Shown piece by piece: positions 1 to 8,744 of a DNA stretch of 64,000 nt; within the stretch, counting starts at the first letter, position 1; the number at the start of each line of letters is the position of its first letter. This stretch comes from Pinus tabuliformis (Eukaryota > Streptophyta > Pinopsida > Pinales > Pinaceae), in the NCBI GenBank assembly GCA_031772625.1, contig CM062815.1, positions 606,717,980 to 606,781,979 on the forward strand. Direction: 5' to 3'. Both the position numbers and the translations under genes were made by a program. The notes below the pieces were generated by a model. It ran no database searches. It worked only from the letters and a program-made list of their open reading frames with translations, and was not told the DNA's origin.

Positions 1-499
1 TATTTTTTTAATATTATTTTTTTTTAATTAAAATTTTATGTGAATCATTTAAAAAAATAAAAATAATAAACTTGAAATGTCATAATCTTTGGATATAAAA
101 TTCGTAAAAAATTCATCAAATTTGCTATTTTTTTATTCAAGTGTTTTCACAAAAAATAAATAATAATAATTACTTAACATGTTATTTTAGCAAAAAGGTC
201 TTGAAATACATATTTTTTGAATTATATCTATCTGCAAAATGTCTATTTTTTGTCGAGTGTTTAAAATGATTATTTTTTAGTGATAATTATTTTTTGTATT
301 GAAATATTAATTATGATATATAAATATATAAAAAATCCTAACTTCAAAATATTAATTATGTTATTATTTTAAAGCTTTGCAAAAAAAAAATTCATGATAA
401 AAAAATTGTAAAGAAAAACAAAAAACACAAGTTTGGAAAACCCTTAAAAAATGAGCATCATAGGATGAAAAACAAGAAGAGGAATAAGACAACTTGAAA

Positions 500-826
500 A
501 TTTGTTAAATAATCATCATTTAAAAAAATTGTGCATACTTAGGACATAAGAAAATTTAAAGTGTCAAAAATATGTCTAAAAAGATGATTGATATTGCACC
601 AATGCTTTTCAAAATTCGCATGAAAATCACCAACATTTAAAAAAAATTATCCATACTTAATATATCAAAAAATTTAAAGTGTAAAAAATGAGCCCAAAAT
701 AAAAGGGGTTGTTGTTGCATCAACACTTTTCAAAATTGTTATGAAAATCACTGTCATTTTAAAAAAATGTGCATACTTAATACATAAGAAAATTTGAAGT
801 GTGAAAATATGCTCCAAATAAATGTA
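500..826. repeat. Tandem repeat, period about 119-120 bp, about 2.5 copies
   Basis: The phrase (G/C)CATACTTA recurs at 532, 651 and 771, and each copy is followed by a similar run ending in AAATTTRAAGTGT. The copies keep the same order of short words (CTTTTCAAAATT, ATGAAAATCAC) but differ by many substitutions and small indels. No coding potential is visible. It could be the edge of a decayed satellite or an internal duplication in old LTR-element debris. Confidence 0.7.
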
Positions 827-849
827 TTCTAAATCAATTTTTTTTTTTT

Positions 850-950
850 AAATCGAATGATTCTTTGCTACCTCTAAAAAAGTGAGAACTCTGTCAAGTT
901 CCCGTTTGAGTTCTCACTTTTTTAGAGGTAGCAAAAAATCATTCGATTTT
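850..950. repeat. Foldback hairpin, arms about 41 bp, one mismatch
   Basis: The left arm (850-890) and right arm (909-950) are reverse complements over about 41 bp with a single A/G difference, around an 18-nt loop. The stem contains CTACCTCTAAAAAAGTGAG and its complement. Near-perfect pairing of this length suggests a young foldback element or MITE fragment, or a small-RNA hairpin precursor. No clear target duplication was found. Confidence 0.75.
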
Positions 951-1100
951 GAAAAGTTATCGTTTGATTGGTAATTGTGTTAATCTAGATTGACATTATA
1001 TAAGCAACTTATATTGTCTATTAACCAATCCCCAATGTAGATAAGAGGTTGATGCCTTTCATTTTAGCACTTTATGCACTTTAAGATTTATCTTTATGCA

Positions 1101-1301
1101 TAAAGTAATGGTAGACCGAGTGGTTGAGTTTGGATATTAACTACCTCACCAGTTGTGTTCAATTCCCCAAAATGACATGTTTAGCCTATATTAATTAGAC
1201 TCAAGGAGTAGGTGGCCCTAGGGAGTTTTCACTCCATCCTTGGTCAATGTGGGACATCTCAACTCTTGCTTAGTCATTGGGACATTAGTGTTAAAAAAAA
1301 G
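1101..1301 (+). mobile_element. tRNA-derived SINE with A-rich tail and 16-bp target duplication
   Basis: The head carries a pol III box A (TAGACCGAGTGG, 1112-1123) and box B (GTTCAATTC, 1157-1165) at tRNA-like spacing; box A most resembles tRNA-Ser/Leu. A body of about 130 bp ends in an A8 run (1293-1300). The insertion is bracketed by 16-bp direct repeats with one mismatch, GATTT(A/C)TCTTTATGCA, at 1085-1100 and 1302-1317. Head, A tail and long target duplication together mark an L1-type retroposed SINE. The family is unassigned. Confidence 0.8.
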
Positions 1302-1317
1302 GATTTCTCTTTATGCA

Positions 1318-2640
1318 CTTTACTTGGGATGTTATGTTTGTTGATTATATTTAAGAATTAAGTGATGTCCCATAAGAAATGTACACAAGTGATGCTCTTC
1401 AAAGTGAGACACATAGTCAACATGCCATATGATACCTACCATAAGTGACATAGCTCATGATACACTATTAGATGTAACAAAAGATAGAGTCCAATGAGAA
1501 ATAATAGAAAAATGGATGTGCAAGAAGGCCTATAAAATTGAAGCCATCTCAAGCATATCTTTCCAAGAATCATTAGGGTGGTGTTGAAAACCACCATTGT
1601 TCTTATTAGTTAGCCTTCATGTGCCTATGATTCATTAGTTAACTAGTGAACAAAAAAATAAATTAATTAACATTAAATAGGAGTCATGTGTACATTAATT
1701 AAAAAATAAGCATACTACATACCATATACCTCACTACTTATCTATGGTCATTCATGTAGACCATCAGGATCACTTATAATAATAATGGTCTCCATTAACT
1801 TATCATGTTTATATTAGGTACAAAGTATCATATCATTGATGAGTTCTTGCTTGGCATTGTTTGTAATTGGAGGTTAGTACCAATAACTAAGTTTGTAAAA
1901 TGGTACAAAAATTTACTCAATATTTAATCTTCAAATACAAACCCCTTTCTCTTATGTTTTCTTTCACTTTGTGTTAGATATTCCCTTTCATAACCATTAA
2001 CTATATTATAAAATCAATGCCTTGAGAGTCCATAAATGCAACATTGAGGGTTTTCCTTCCCTATACGCAATATGCCAACCAATAGCCATTTCCCATTCAT
2101 TACCATTTGTAGAAACCACTGCATATATATGCCCTACAAAAAATGGAGTGTCAATATGCCAATCCACTAAATAAACAAAGCAGATTACAATCATGCTAGT
2201 TAATAAAAATTAATAAAATATTCATCGAACTTGGTTGTGCAAGATCTGAGATGTGATGATAATCTACTGAAATATTTTATTTTTCCTCCTCTAAATGTGA
2301 TACTTCTATAGTTATGCATTGACTAATGGAGAGAAATACATTATCCCAACCATCAACCCAATCTATGGAATCACAATTTTCCCATTCACTACTACCACAT
2401 ATGACATGGAAGAAAGAGAATTTTCACATCCATATTTCAAGAATAGAACTTTCTGATGATAAAATTGATGAAATCAATGAGTTCCATGGATTGTTTTGCA
2501 TTCATATAGATGAGAGTGACATACATCGAACATCTGACAAAAAAGTCTATGTACTTGTGATTTCTTGGTTGATTGGTATTCTCATGTTCTTAATCCCTCC
2601 CCTATAACTAAAGAATAACAATTAGTGAAACATTTTGCAT
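1318..2640. other. AT-rich interval without recognisable gene
   Basis: About 1.3 kb of AT-rich sequence with only short open frames (for example 2326-2607), which lack family motifs and do not continue. Nothing further is supported. Confidence 0.5.
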
Positions 2641-3090
2641 CATGAATGACAAAATTAGTAGTGAACTATTAGGTAATTTCCACAAATGCCCCAGAATAAA
2701 CTTTTGGGGTCTGGGATAGCTCCCTAGGAAAAAACATTCTGGGTGGTTTTCTGCATGGTTTTTTCTCATGGTTTTGGGCATGATGGTTTTTCCTGCGGTA
2801 TTTTGTAGATCTGATCAAGGGAACTACAATTATGTTCTAATATAGGGTTAGTGAATTGGGGTTTATGAATGCTTTAGAATATATATATATATATATATAT
2901 ATTATAACATTGAAAGGAATTTAATGAAAAATTAATATGTTAGTCCCCGTTTTCGGATCCAGGGGAAAATCTCTATGTATATTTGTTTTATGTTCTCACC
3001 ATTATATATATATTTTTTTGAAGAATTCATTTGCAGGTAATTTATGTATAGGATTAAAACTGACATTTGGTATTAGAGTAGTTTTGGCTT
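2641..3090 (+). repeat. Decayed LTR 3' end with initiator-Met-type PBS
   Basis: A sequence ending in ACA at 3065 is followed at 3068-3079 by TGGTATTAGAGT, two C-to-T changes from TGGTATCAGAGC, the usual plant retrotransposon PBS for initiator tRNA-Met. The start of this LTR could not be fixed. An (AT)n microsatellite lies at about 2879-2902. Downstream sequence (GTTTTGGCTTCAAGG) looks like an element leader, but no long ORF follows. Confidence 0.45.
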
Positions 3091-3399
3091 CAAGGGGACA
3101 CCTTTACTGCTGAGGTTTTTGCTCGAGCCAGTGGTAAACCTTGTTCAGTGGGAGATCTGTAGGATTGGTTTTGATCTAGGTGGATATCAGTTTCCACTTG
3201 ACTATTCCACCTGGAAATTGAGTCAATTTCATCAGTTTCCTTGATTATAGCACAATTTACTATTTTTACAAGTTTTCTCGGGGCTTGAACTTTTGGACTT
3301 GTTTTGACCCCCTAAATGGTGCTTTCTTTTAGGTCTGCAATAGGCATATAGCCATAAGCAAGGTCAAGCTTCAACAATTCTTGTATTAATTGAAGAGAT

Positions 3400-3800
3400 A
3401 TTTCTAACGAGGTATCATACGTGCCAAACATATATCATATGACCAAGTTACGACCTCGGGAATTTTGTTGCCTAACTAACTGCAACGAGGCCCACAAACT
3501 CTTAGCGTTCCATCTCCTAAGGTTAGGTTTTTGGTTGTTTATGGTTTCCCTTTATTATTCAATAATAAAAATTCCCTTAAGTCTCATTGTAACACACTTT
3601 AGAGGCATGTATCCACCACATATCTTCTCAGAGATAAGCTACCATCGCTCGAGCTAGATTATTTCCATTCTGTATGTAAGCATATTTCAATTCTTTGATA
3701 TTAATGAAATGAATTTTTATTTCTATTGTATCTCTTTGTTTATGTTTATATATGTATTCTGTTGTGTCCCTGCACAAGTCTAGATTAGTGGTATCTAAGT
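3400..3800 (+). repeat. Second decayed LTR/PBS remnant upstream of gag debris
   Basis: A U5-like AT-rich run with poly(A)-type words ends near 3775 and is followed by TGGTATCTAAGT at 3789-3800, a weak match to the initiator tRNA-Met PBS. It lies just upstream of the gag fragment, the expected order for a + strand gypsy element. LTR termini and target duplication are not visible. Confidence 0.35.
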
Positions 3801-3839
3801 GGCCTTCTCTTTCTCTATTTTTCTTTGCATGTCCCCAAC

Positions 3840-4350
3840 AAGGTCAAGGTATAAGGAGTTAGGGCTCGAAATGGTTGAACCTTTGGAAGACGAGTGTCGC
3901 AAACCCCGACAACCTCCCATGGAGGAAGAAAATAAATATGAGAGAGCATGATATCCTTTCAAAATATTTCTCAAAGAAGCCCTCGCGCGATAAAAGAACG
4001 TGATGATGGACAACTTCAACTAGGTCCTTTGACGACTACCCACAAGTGATGCCACTCCCTTTAAGGTACAATTCAACTTTAACATCCCCATATTTGAAGG
4101 CTAGATAGATGTAGATGTCGTAGATAAATGGGTAAATCTGTTGGAAGGATATTTTTTGGTTCATGATTTTTCTAATTGGGAAAATATTACCTTTTCACTC
4201 CTTAAAGTCACCCCCCACATCAAGGATTGGTGGGAAACCTACTGTGTTTAGAAGGACAAGAAGGAAACCTCATTATTTTTAGTTGTGTTTTCACTCACTA
4301 CATTGTGGGTTTCAAGTGGTCAAAGTTGCCTAAGAGCAGTGAAGTTTGGA
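3840..4350 (+). pseudogene. Ty3/gypsy gag (capsid) fragment
   Basis: One frame from 4069 reads QFNFNIPIFEG, then after a stop continues through DKWVNLLEGYF and ends in DWWETY near 4243. This is the usual start of a plant gypsy capsid domain: a hydrophobic patch, FEG, a WxxxLExYF stretch, then a conserved WW. Stops at about 4102 and 4249 break it. It seems to belong to the same old element as the PBS near 3789. No protease or RT follows; the next kilobase is tandem-repeat debris. Confidence 0.6.
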
Positions 4351-4599
4351 GCCACTCTCCCAGGCCATAGAAGATCTCAGAGCTAAATCAGACCATTCTC
4401 ATTTAGTAGTGCTTGGAAAGGGATTTCCAACAGTATATGGAAGTCCAAAAATGGACTCCTGAAGCAGAAGATAAATCATTTTGAAGTTCTACCTTGGAAA
4501 ATCCCAGCAAACTAAGAAAATGGCTAAGTATGGAGGGTAAATCGCAATCGGAGGTTGGGGGCCCCAGGCACAGTGAATCGCGCATCCCACATTATCGAC

Positions 4600-5580
4600 A
4601 CATCACAGATCTAGGGGATTAAACTTTAAAAGAACTTGCGGGGGGTGATTTTGTGATATAGGGTGAAATCGCTAGGGGAGGTCCAAAGAGGTTAACAAAG
4701 GAAATGCTTAACAAAACAAGCACAGGCCACCTCCTTCTCTCTCCTCCACATGGCACAATCCTGCATCCCAAATCATGGTGACCCCGCTGTCCCATAGCTT
4801 GAAATATGGGTAGATTGATGGGTTCTAAACTTAGAAGACCTTGCGAGGGCCAATCTTGCGGTATTATGTGAAATCACTGGGAAAGGGATGAAAAGGTTAA
4901 CAAGGAAAAAGCAAGGAAAAAAAGGACTGAGCCACCACTTTCTCTCTCCGCCACTTGCCATTGGTGATCGGATATCAACAGATTCTAGGGGCTCACACTT
5001 AAGTATTATTAATGGTTCTTGGCACCGAAGGTTGATATCGCAATCTTGCATCCCGCTAACCTCGCAGTCCCGTAGACACAACAAACTCCAAAGATCGTGT
5101 GGGGGGTCGATTTGTGATATATTGTTGCATCGTCGAGGAAGAGCTGAAAATAATCAACAAAGGAAATGAGGAATGAAATAGGAGTGGTTTCCCCTTTCTC
5201 TCTCCTCCACATGGCGATATCCTACACCCCACAATTCCGCATTATCGGTGATCGCAGGAACAGGGAGGTTGCTCCCCTAATAACCTTGAAGGATTGCGAT
5301 ATTGCGATTTAGTGCAAAATTGCCTGGGAGGACTGAAATTTGAATTACAAATAAAAAGGATGACGAAACACGGGTTGGACCTCCCTTTTCTCTCTCTGCC
5401 ACATGGCATCGGCGTTCGACGATCGACGGAGGTTGCTGTTCCAAATGGTTGAAAATTATCGATATTATGATATAGAGAAAAATTGTCGGGGAGGGTCGAA
5501 AACCAAATACAAATGAAAAGCATGACAAAAAAGGGTTAGGCAGGCCATTTTATCTCTCTTCTTGGATGGCCACATGGCAG
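4600..5580. repeat. Diverged tandem array, units about 165-255 bp
   Basis: Five units share a core resembling CTTTCTCTCTCC(T/G)CCACATGGC, at about 4731, 4935, 5190, 5382 and 5549. Each unit is preceded by a GGTTAACAAAGGAAA-like segment and followed by CGCAATxTTGCGATA-like words. Unit lengths vary by indels. Several overlapping short open frames here are by-products of the repeat. Origin is unknown; it may be a decayed minisatellite in a retroelement UTR. Confidence 0.6.
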
Positions 5581-5909
5581 CATGTTATTGGTTCTTAGAG
5601 ATGACATGGCAGATGATGTCATTAGTGATGTGGCAGTACAAATGCTGGTGCAGCAAGCGGACATGTGTCACTCGATTTTGGCATTTTTAGGTGTCTTATG
5701 GGGCCATTTCGAGGTGACATGTGTCACCACTCATAGGGTGACATGTTGAAAAGATGACATCATCCTACATATCGGTGATTGCAACTACCTAGCAAAAAAA
5801 ATTAACGGAAAATGTATTTACCGTCGGATGCGGGATTGCGATTCTCATGTCCCATAGGCTATATGTCATTAAGATTTTGTGTCTGGGATATCTCCCGATG
5901 CAGGGTAAG
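5581..5909. other. Flank left of Element 1, with short repeated GACATGTGTCAC words
   Basis: The words ACATGTGTCAC recur, including an interrupted palindrome GGTGACA-TG-TGTCACC at 5713-5728. The last bases before Element 1 are CAG followed by GGTAAG, part of the target site. No gene is resolved on this side alone; see the finding on an exon-like target. Confidence 0.4.
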
Positions 5910-6948
5910 TGTTATAGAAATTTTTGGGCACTACAACCCCAATCACAAATGTCCATAAACCAAGGGTTCCTAAGTCCATAAAAGTGTTGTTCCAACCCCT
6001 AAATGAACAAGGTCAACTGATTACAGCATCTCCCAGAAGTTCTCCATGAAAAACTACTCAGAACTGGTCAAAACTGGACCATTTCACCTACTCCATGGTC
6101 AAAGTGCGTTGCATCCCACTTGCCTACACACAGTAGGTGCGATGCATGTTGAAAAGCCCTTCTATGGGGTGCGATGGGCAAGAGTGGATAAATGGTAGGG
6201 TCAATCTGCAAGGTGGAGGAGCATGGAATCTTCGAGAAACTTCTCCTGTGACACTTGCCTCTATGCATTCGCCCAGGGATGGGTAAGAGATCATCAGTCT
6301 CTAAGTGGAATCAAGAAATATCAGAGAAAAGACACTAATCAAATCTCAAAAGCTGACTCACCTCCCTTGCAAACATCTATATATGGATCCCTCATCCCAG
6401 AGATCCAGAGGCTGGAATTTTGTATCTTGTAAGGAAGTGTTGTTGGTTTCTTGGTGCAACATCATAGTGTTGGGTGATCTAAGCTTTTCATGAGGTGAAG
6501 AAGGGCTTTCTTGCTGAGAGGATGATGATGGGTCAGAACAATTGGTTGTAATCCTCTTTGCTCTTTCTTGATTATCAATAAAGCTATTCAAGTTTTACTC
6601 CACATTCTTGTATAATTGATGTTATATGAATTTGTGTGGTCAATATATATCTGGTCCTATATTGTTTATGATAATAGATCTATGTTCTTGGATAGTGTTA
6701 TGCTGCTTTCATTCTAGAGGTGCTCTTTGAAGTTGGGTAGATGAGGAAGCGAGTGGCGAAAACCTATCAGAAGAGAGAGGAATCGAGCAAGGAACTAAGC
6801 ACAAGACAGAGGTTGGTCTCCTTATTCCCCTCTTATCTATTTCTCATAAAGGAAAACGAAAGTAGTTTTTAGTTTGTTTGTTTCTAAGATAGCTACCAAC
6901 CTTAGTGGGACTAGCAGCTTTGCATAGACACTAGTTTTCCCGATAACA
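5910..6948 (+). repeat. Element 1 5' LTR (1039 bp)
   Basis: Runs from TGTTATAG to CCCGATAACA. A TATA-like CTATATATGG lies near 6377 and an AATAAA at 6577-6582, giving U3 of about 470 bp, then R, then U5 of about 350 bp. U3 contains GTGCGTTGCAT and GTGCGATGCAT (about 6110-6150). It differs from the 3' LTR by several percent of positions by eye. Confidence 0.92.
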
Positions 6949-6951
6949 AAA

Positions 6952-7028
6952 TGGCGACTCCGCTGGGGATCGAATCCAGAATCTCTGGTTTTCCCGATAA
7001 CAAAATGGCGACTCCACTGGGGAACGAA
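6952..7028 (+). promoter_or_regulatory. Duplicated primer binding site of Element 1
   Basis: TGGCGACTCCGCTGGGGA sits at 6952-6969, three nt past the LTR end, as expected for a PBS. A second copy, TGGCGACTCCACTGGGGA, lies at 7006-7023 and is again preceded by the last bases of the LTR (GTTTTCCCGATAACA). The segment from 6934 has therefore been tandemly duplicated with a 54-bp offset. Elements 2 and 3 have only one copy. The tRNA is probably the tRNA-Arg type reported for Ogre/Tat elements, but I could not confirm it. Confidence 0.85.
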
Positions 7029-8744
7029 TAGATTGTTTGTTTATCTACATTTGTTTACTTTATAAACTTACAGATGGAGCCTAAAGTCAAGTCAGCTAGC
7101 CTTTGAACTGCATTTGCTATGCAAGTGCAAAGTAGATCAATGCTGCTTAAGTCTATCTCCGGGTTTTGTTTATGAATTAAATAATTATTTACAAGCTCTC
7201 TAATTGCCCTTGTGGTGGCTCTAGTAACCTCATAAGATCTACCCCTGTGATTGATTTACTGATTACCACTTGCCCAGCCTAAATCCCTGAACTGAGCTGC
7301 AAAGTGTGACCTGGAACCCAGCTAAAGTCTCATCCCTGGTCCATCGCACTGTGTCTTCTTTGAAACTTGAATGCATCACACTTCCCGAATGTAGTAGGTG
7401 TGTTGCATTTCAGTTTCCCTGTGCTACAGGTGCGCTAATTAGACCTCTTCTACTCTTAGATTCTGGCTTCTGTGTTCATACTTTTCATCTCTATTCAGGA
7501 GTTTTGCTCCCTGTAGTCAGTACACCTTTGTTGAAACCCCCTTCCTTGCCGTTATTCCGCCTCCATTGTGCAAATAATTGTAAATGTTTTTATGTATTTT
7601 GAGTCATTTTCAGTTCTCTTTTACAAAGAAGTAGCGTAATTTTACTGTCGTTTCTTGATTTGAAAGTGTCGCAAGTGTCGTTTTCAGTCATAAAAGAGAA
7701 TTCGATTGTTCTTGATAGTCGATTACACTGTTACTCTGGTATTTGATTTGAATTAGTAGTTTTTCAAGTGTCGAAAGCAAGTTTTCAATTCCGAATAGCA
7801 AAGTGTCGTCATTGTCTTCATTTTTGTTTTGAAAAGAAGCTTGTTAGTAATTGTTGCTTTGAAAAATAATTCAGGTTTGCGCTTAGCTTTCTTTTTATCA
7901 TTCACACATTAAGAAGGCTGAAAACAAATACATGCATGCGCATTTGCATTTAGACTGTTTTTTGGTTTGATTTAGGACAAGTGCATATAGCGTGTGCTCT
8001 CTGCTCTATGTTGAAAGAAAATCATCTCTCTTTCCTTAGTAGCTAGGATTTTCATTGCAAAAAGAAGATTAAACGACTGTTTATCATCTTAGATTGCATT
8101 TTAGGAATTGTACATCTACATCACGCGGTGAACCTGAAAGACAAATTTCTTAAGCAAGATCAACTATAAAATAAATTTAATGAATCTAAAAACGCTTTGT
8201 AACCTAACGCACAACATCTAGAAGTCTAGGCTAGAGACGTATTCCAGCATCGTAAAGCCTAGTAACTGTTGTTTTCACTGCTGGTTGGATGATTCCTCCA
8301 ATTTGAGGCGATAAGTGCCAGTACGGACTTTTGCTCCCACGTACCTTCGAGTATATCTTGGGAGACCACAATAGGCTATATCCTTTATCCATAGGAAGTT
8401 GTGTCTACCGCCCTATTGATCGCAATGCACTGAACACAGCATTCAGCAAGATTGACTGTCGTACCATAAAAAGTATTCTGCAGTTTTGCGATTGGTTTGG
8501 TAATCCCTCTGTCTAGATTTCCATAGCAGTCCCTTTCGTTCCTTTTCAAACTCCTTAACGGAAAAGGTCCATCTAAGCACTTGTCACTTTAGGCTCATTA
8601 AATATCGAAGGTGACTAGAGTCATCTTTTTTTTTTTCTGGACTCTTAAAAATTGAAAAAGCAAGTTGTGTCAAAGCGTCTAAAATTCATCTAATTCGAAA
8701 ACATACTTCCCCTTGATTTTTAGTTGATCGAGTAATCTGCAATC
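7029..8744 (+). other. Element 1 leader (5' UTR)
   Basis: About 1.7 kb between PBS and gag. Its 3' half (about 8150-8570) is clearly similar to the leaders of Element 2 (about 37190-37640) and Element 3 (about 44830-45290). It includes AAGTCTAGGCTAGAGACG, a conserved 61-codon upstream ORF, and spaced words of the CTCATTAAA / CTCCTTAACGG type. A GTGTGTTGCAT/GTGCGCT cluster lies at 7363-7440. Leaders of this kind usually hold packaging and dimerisation signals; that role is inferred. Confidence 0.6.
8331..8516 (+). CDS. Conserved upstream ORF in the leader, 61 codons, unknown
   Basis: An open frame ending about 230 nt before gag. It contains PIDRNALNTAF, KIDCRT and ILQFCDWFGNPS. A homologous frame is found in Element 3 (- strand, 44890-45099: PNTAFGKIDCRT, ILQFCDWFGTPS) with its stop at the same place, and in Element 2 (- strand, 37276-37473) with a late frameshift. 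It may be a regulatory upstream ORF, or the conservation may reflect RNA structure. No known domain was recognised. Confidence 0.4.
   Translation: MLPRTFEYILGDHNRLYPLSIGSCVYRPIDRNALNTAFSKIDCRTIKSILQFCDWFGNPSV

Noticed and set aside
1105-1170. A functional tRNA gene
   Set aside because: Boxes A and B are present but no cloverleaf can be completed and an A-tailed body follows; SINE fits better.
2326-2607. 93-codon + strand open frame
   Set aside because: No recognised motif, no splice or promoter context, and length is within chance for this composition.
5242-5528. Overlapping 83-93 codon - strand frames
   Set aside because: They lie within the diverged tandem array and are by-products of its repeats; no motif is conserved between units.
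5713-5728. Palindrome GGTGACA-TG-TGTCACC as a regulatory site
   Set aside because: Short, single, and in a stretch where GACATGTGTCAC words recur as repeat debris; no supporting context.
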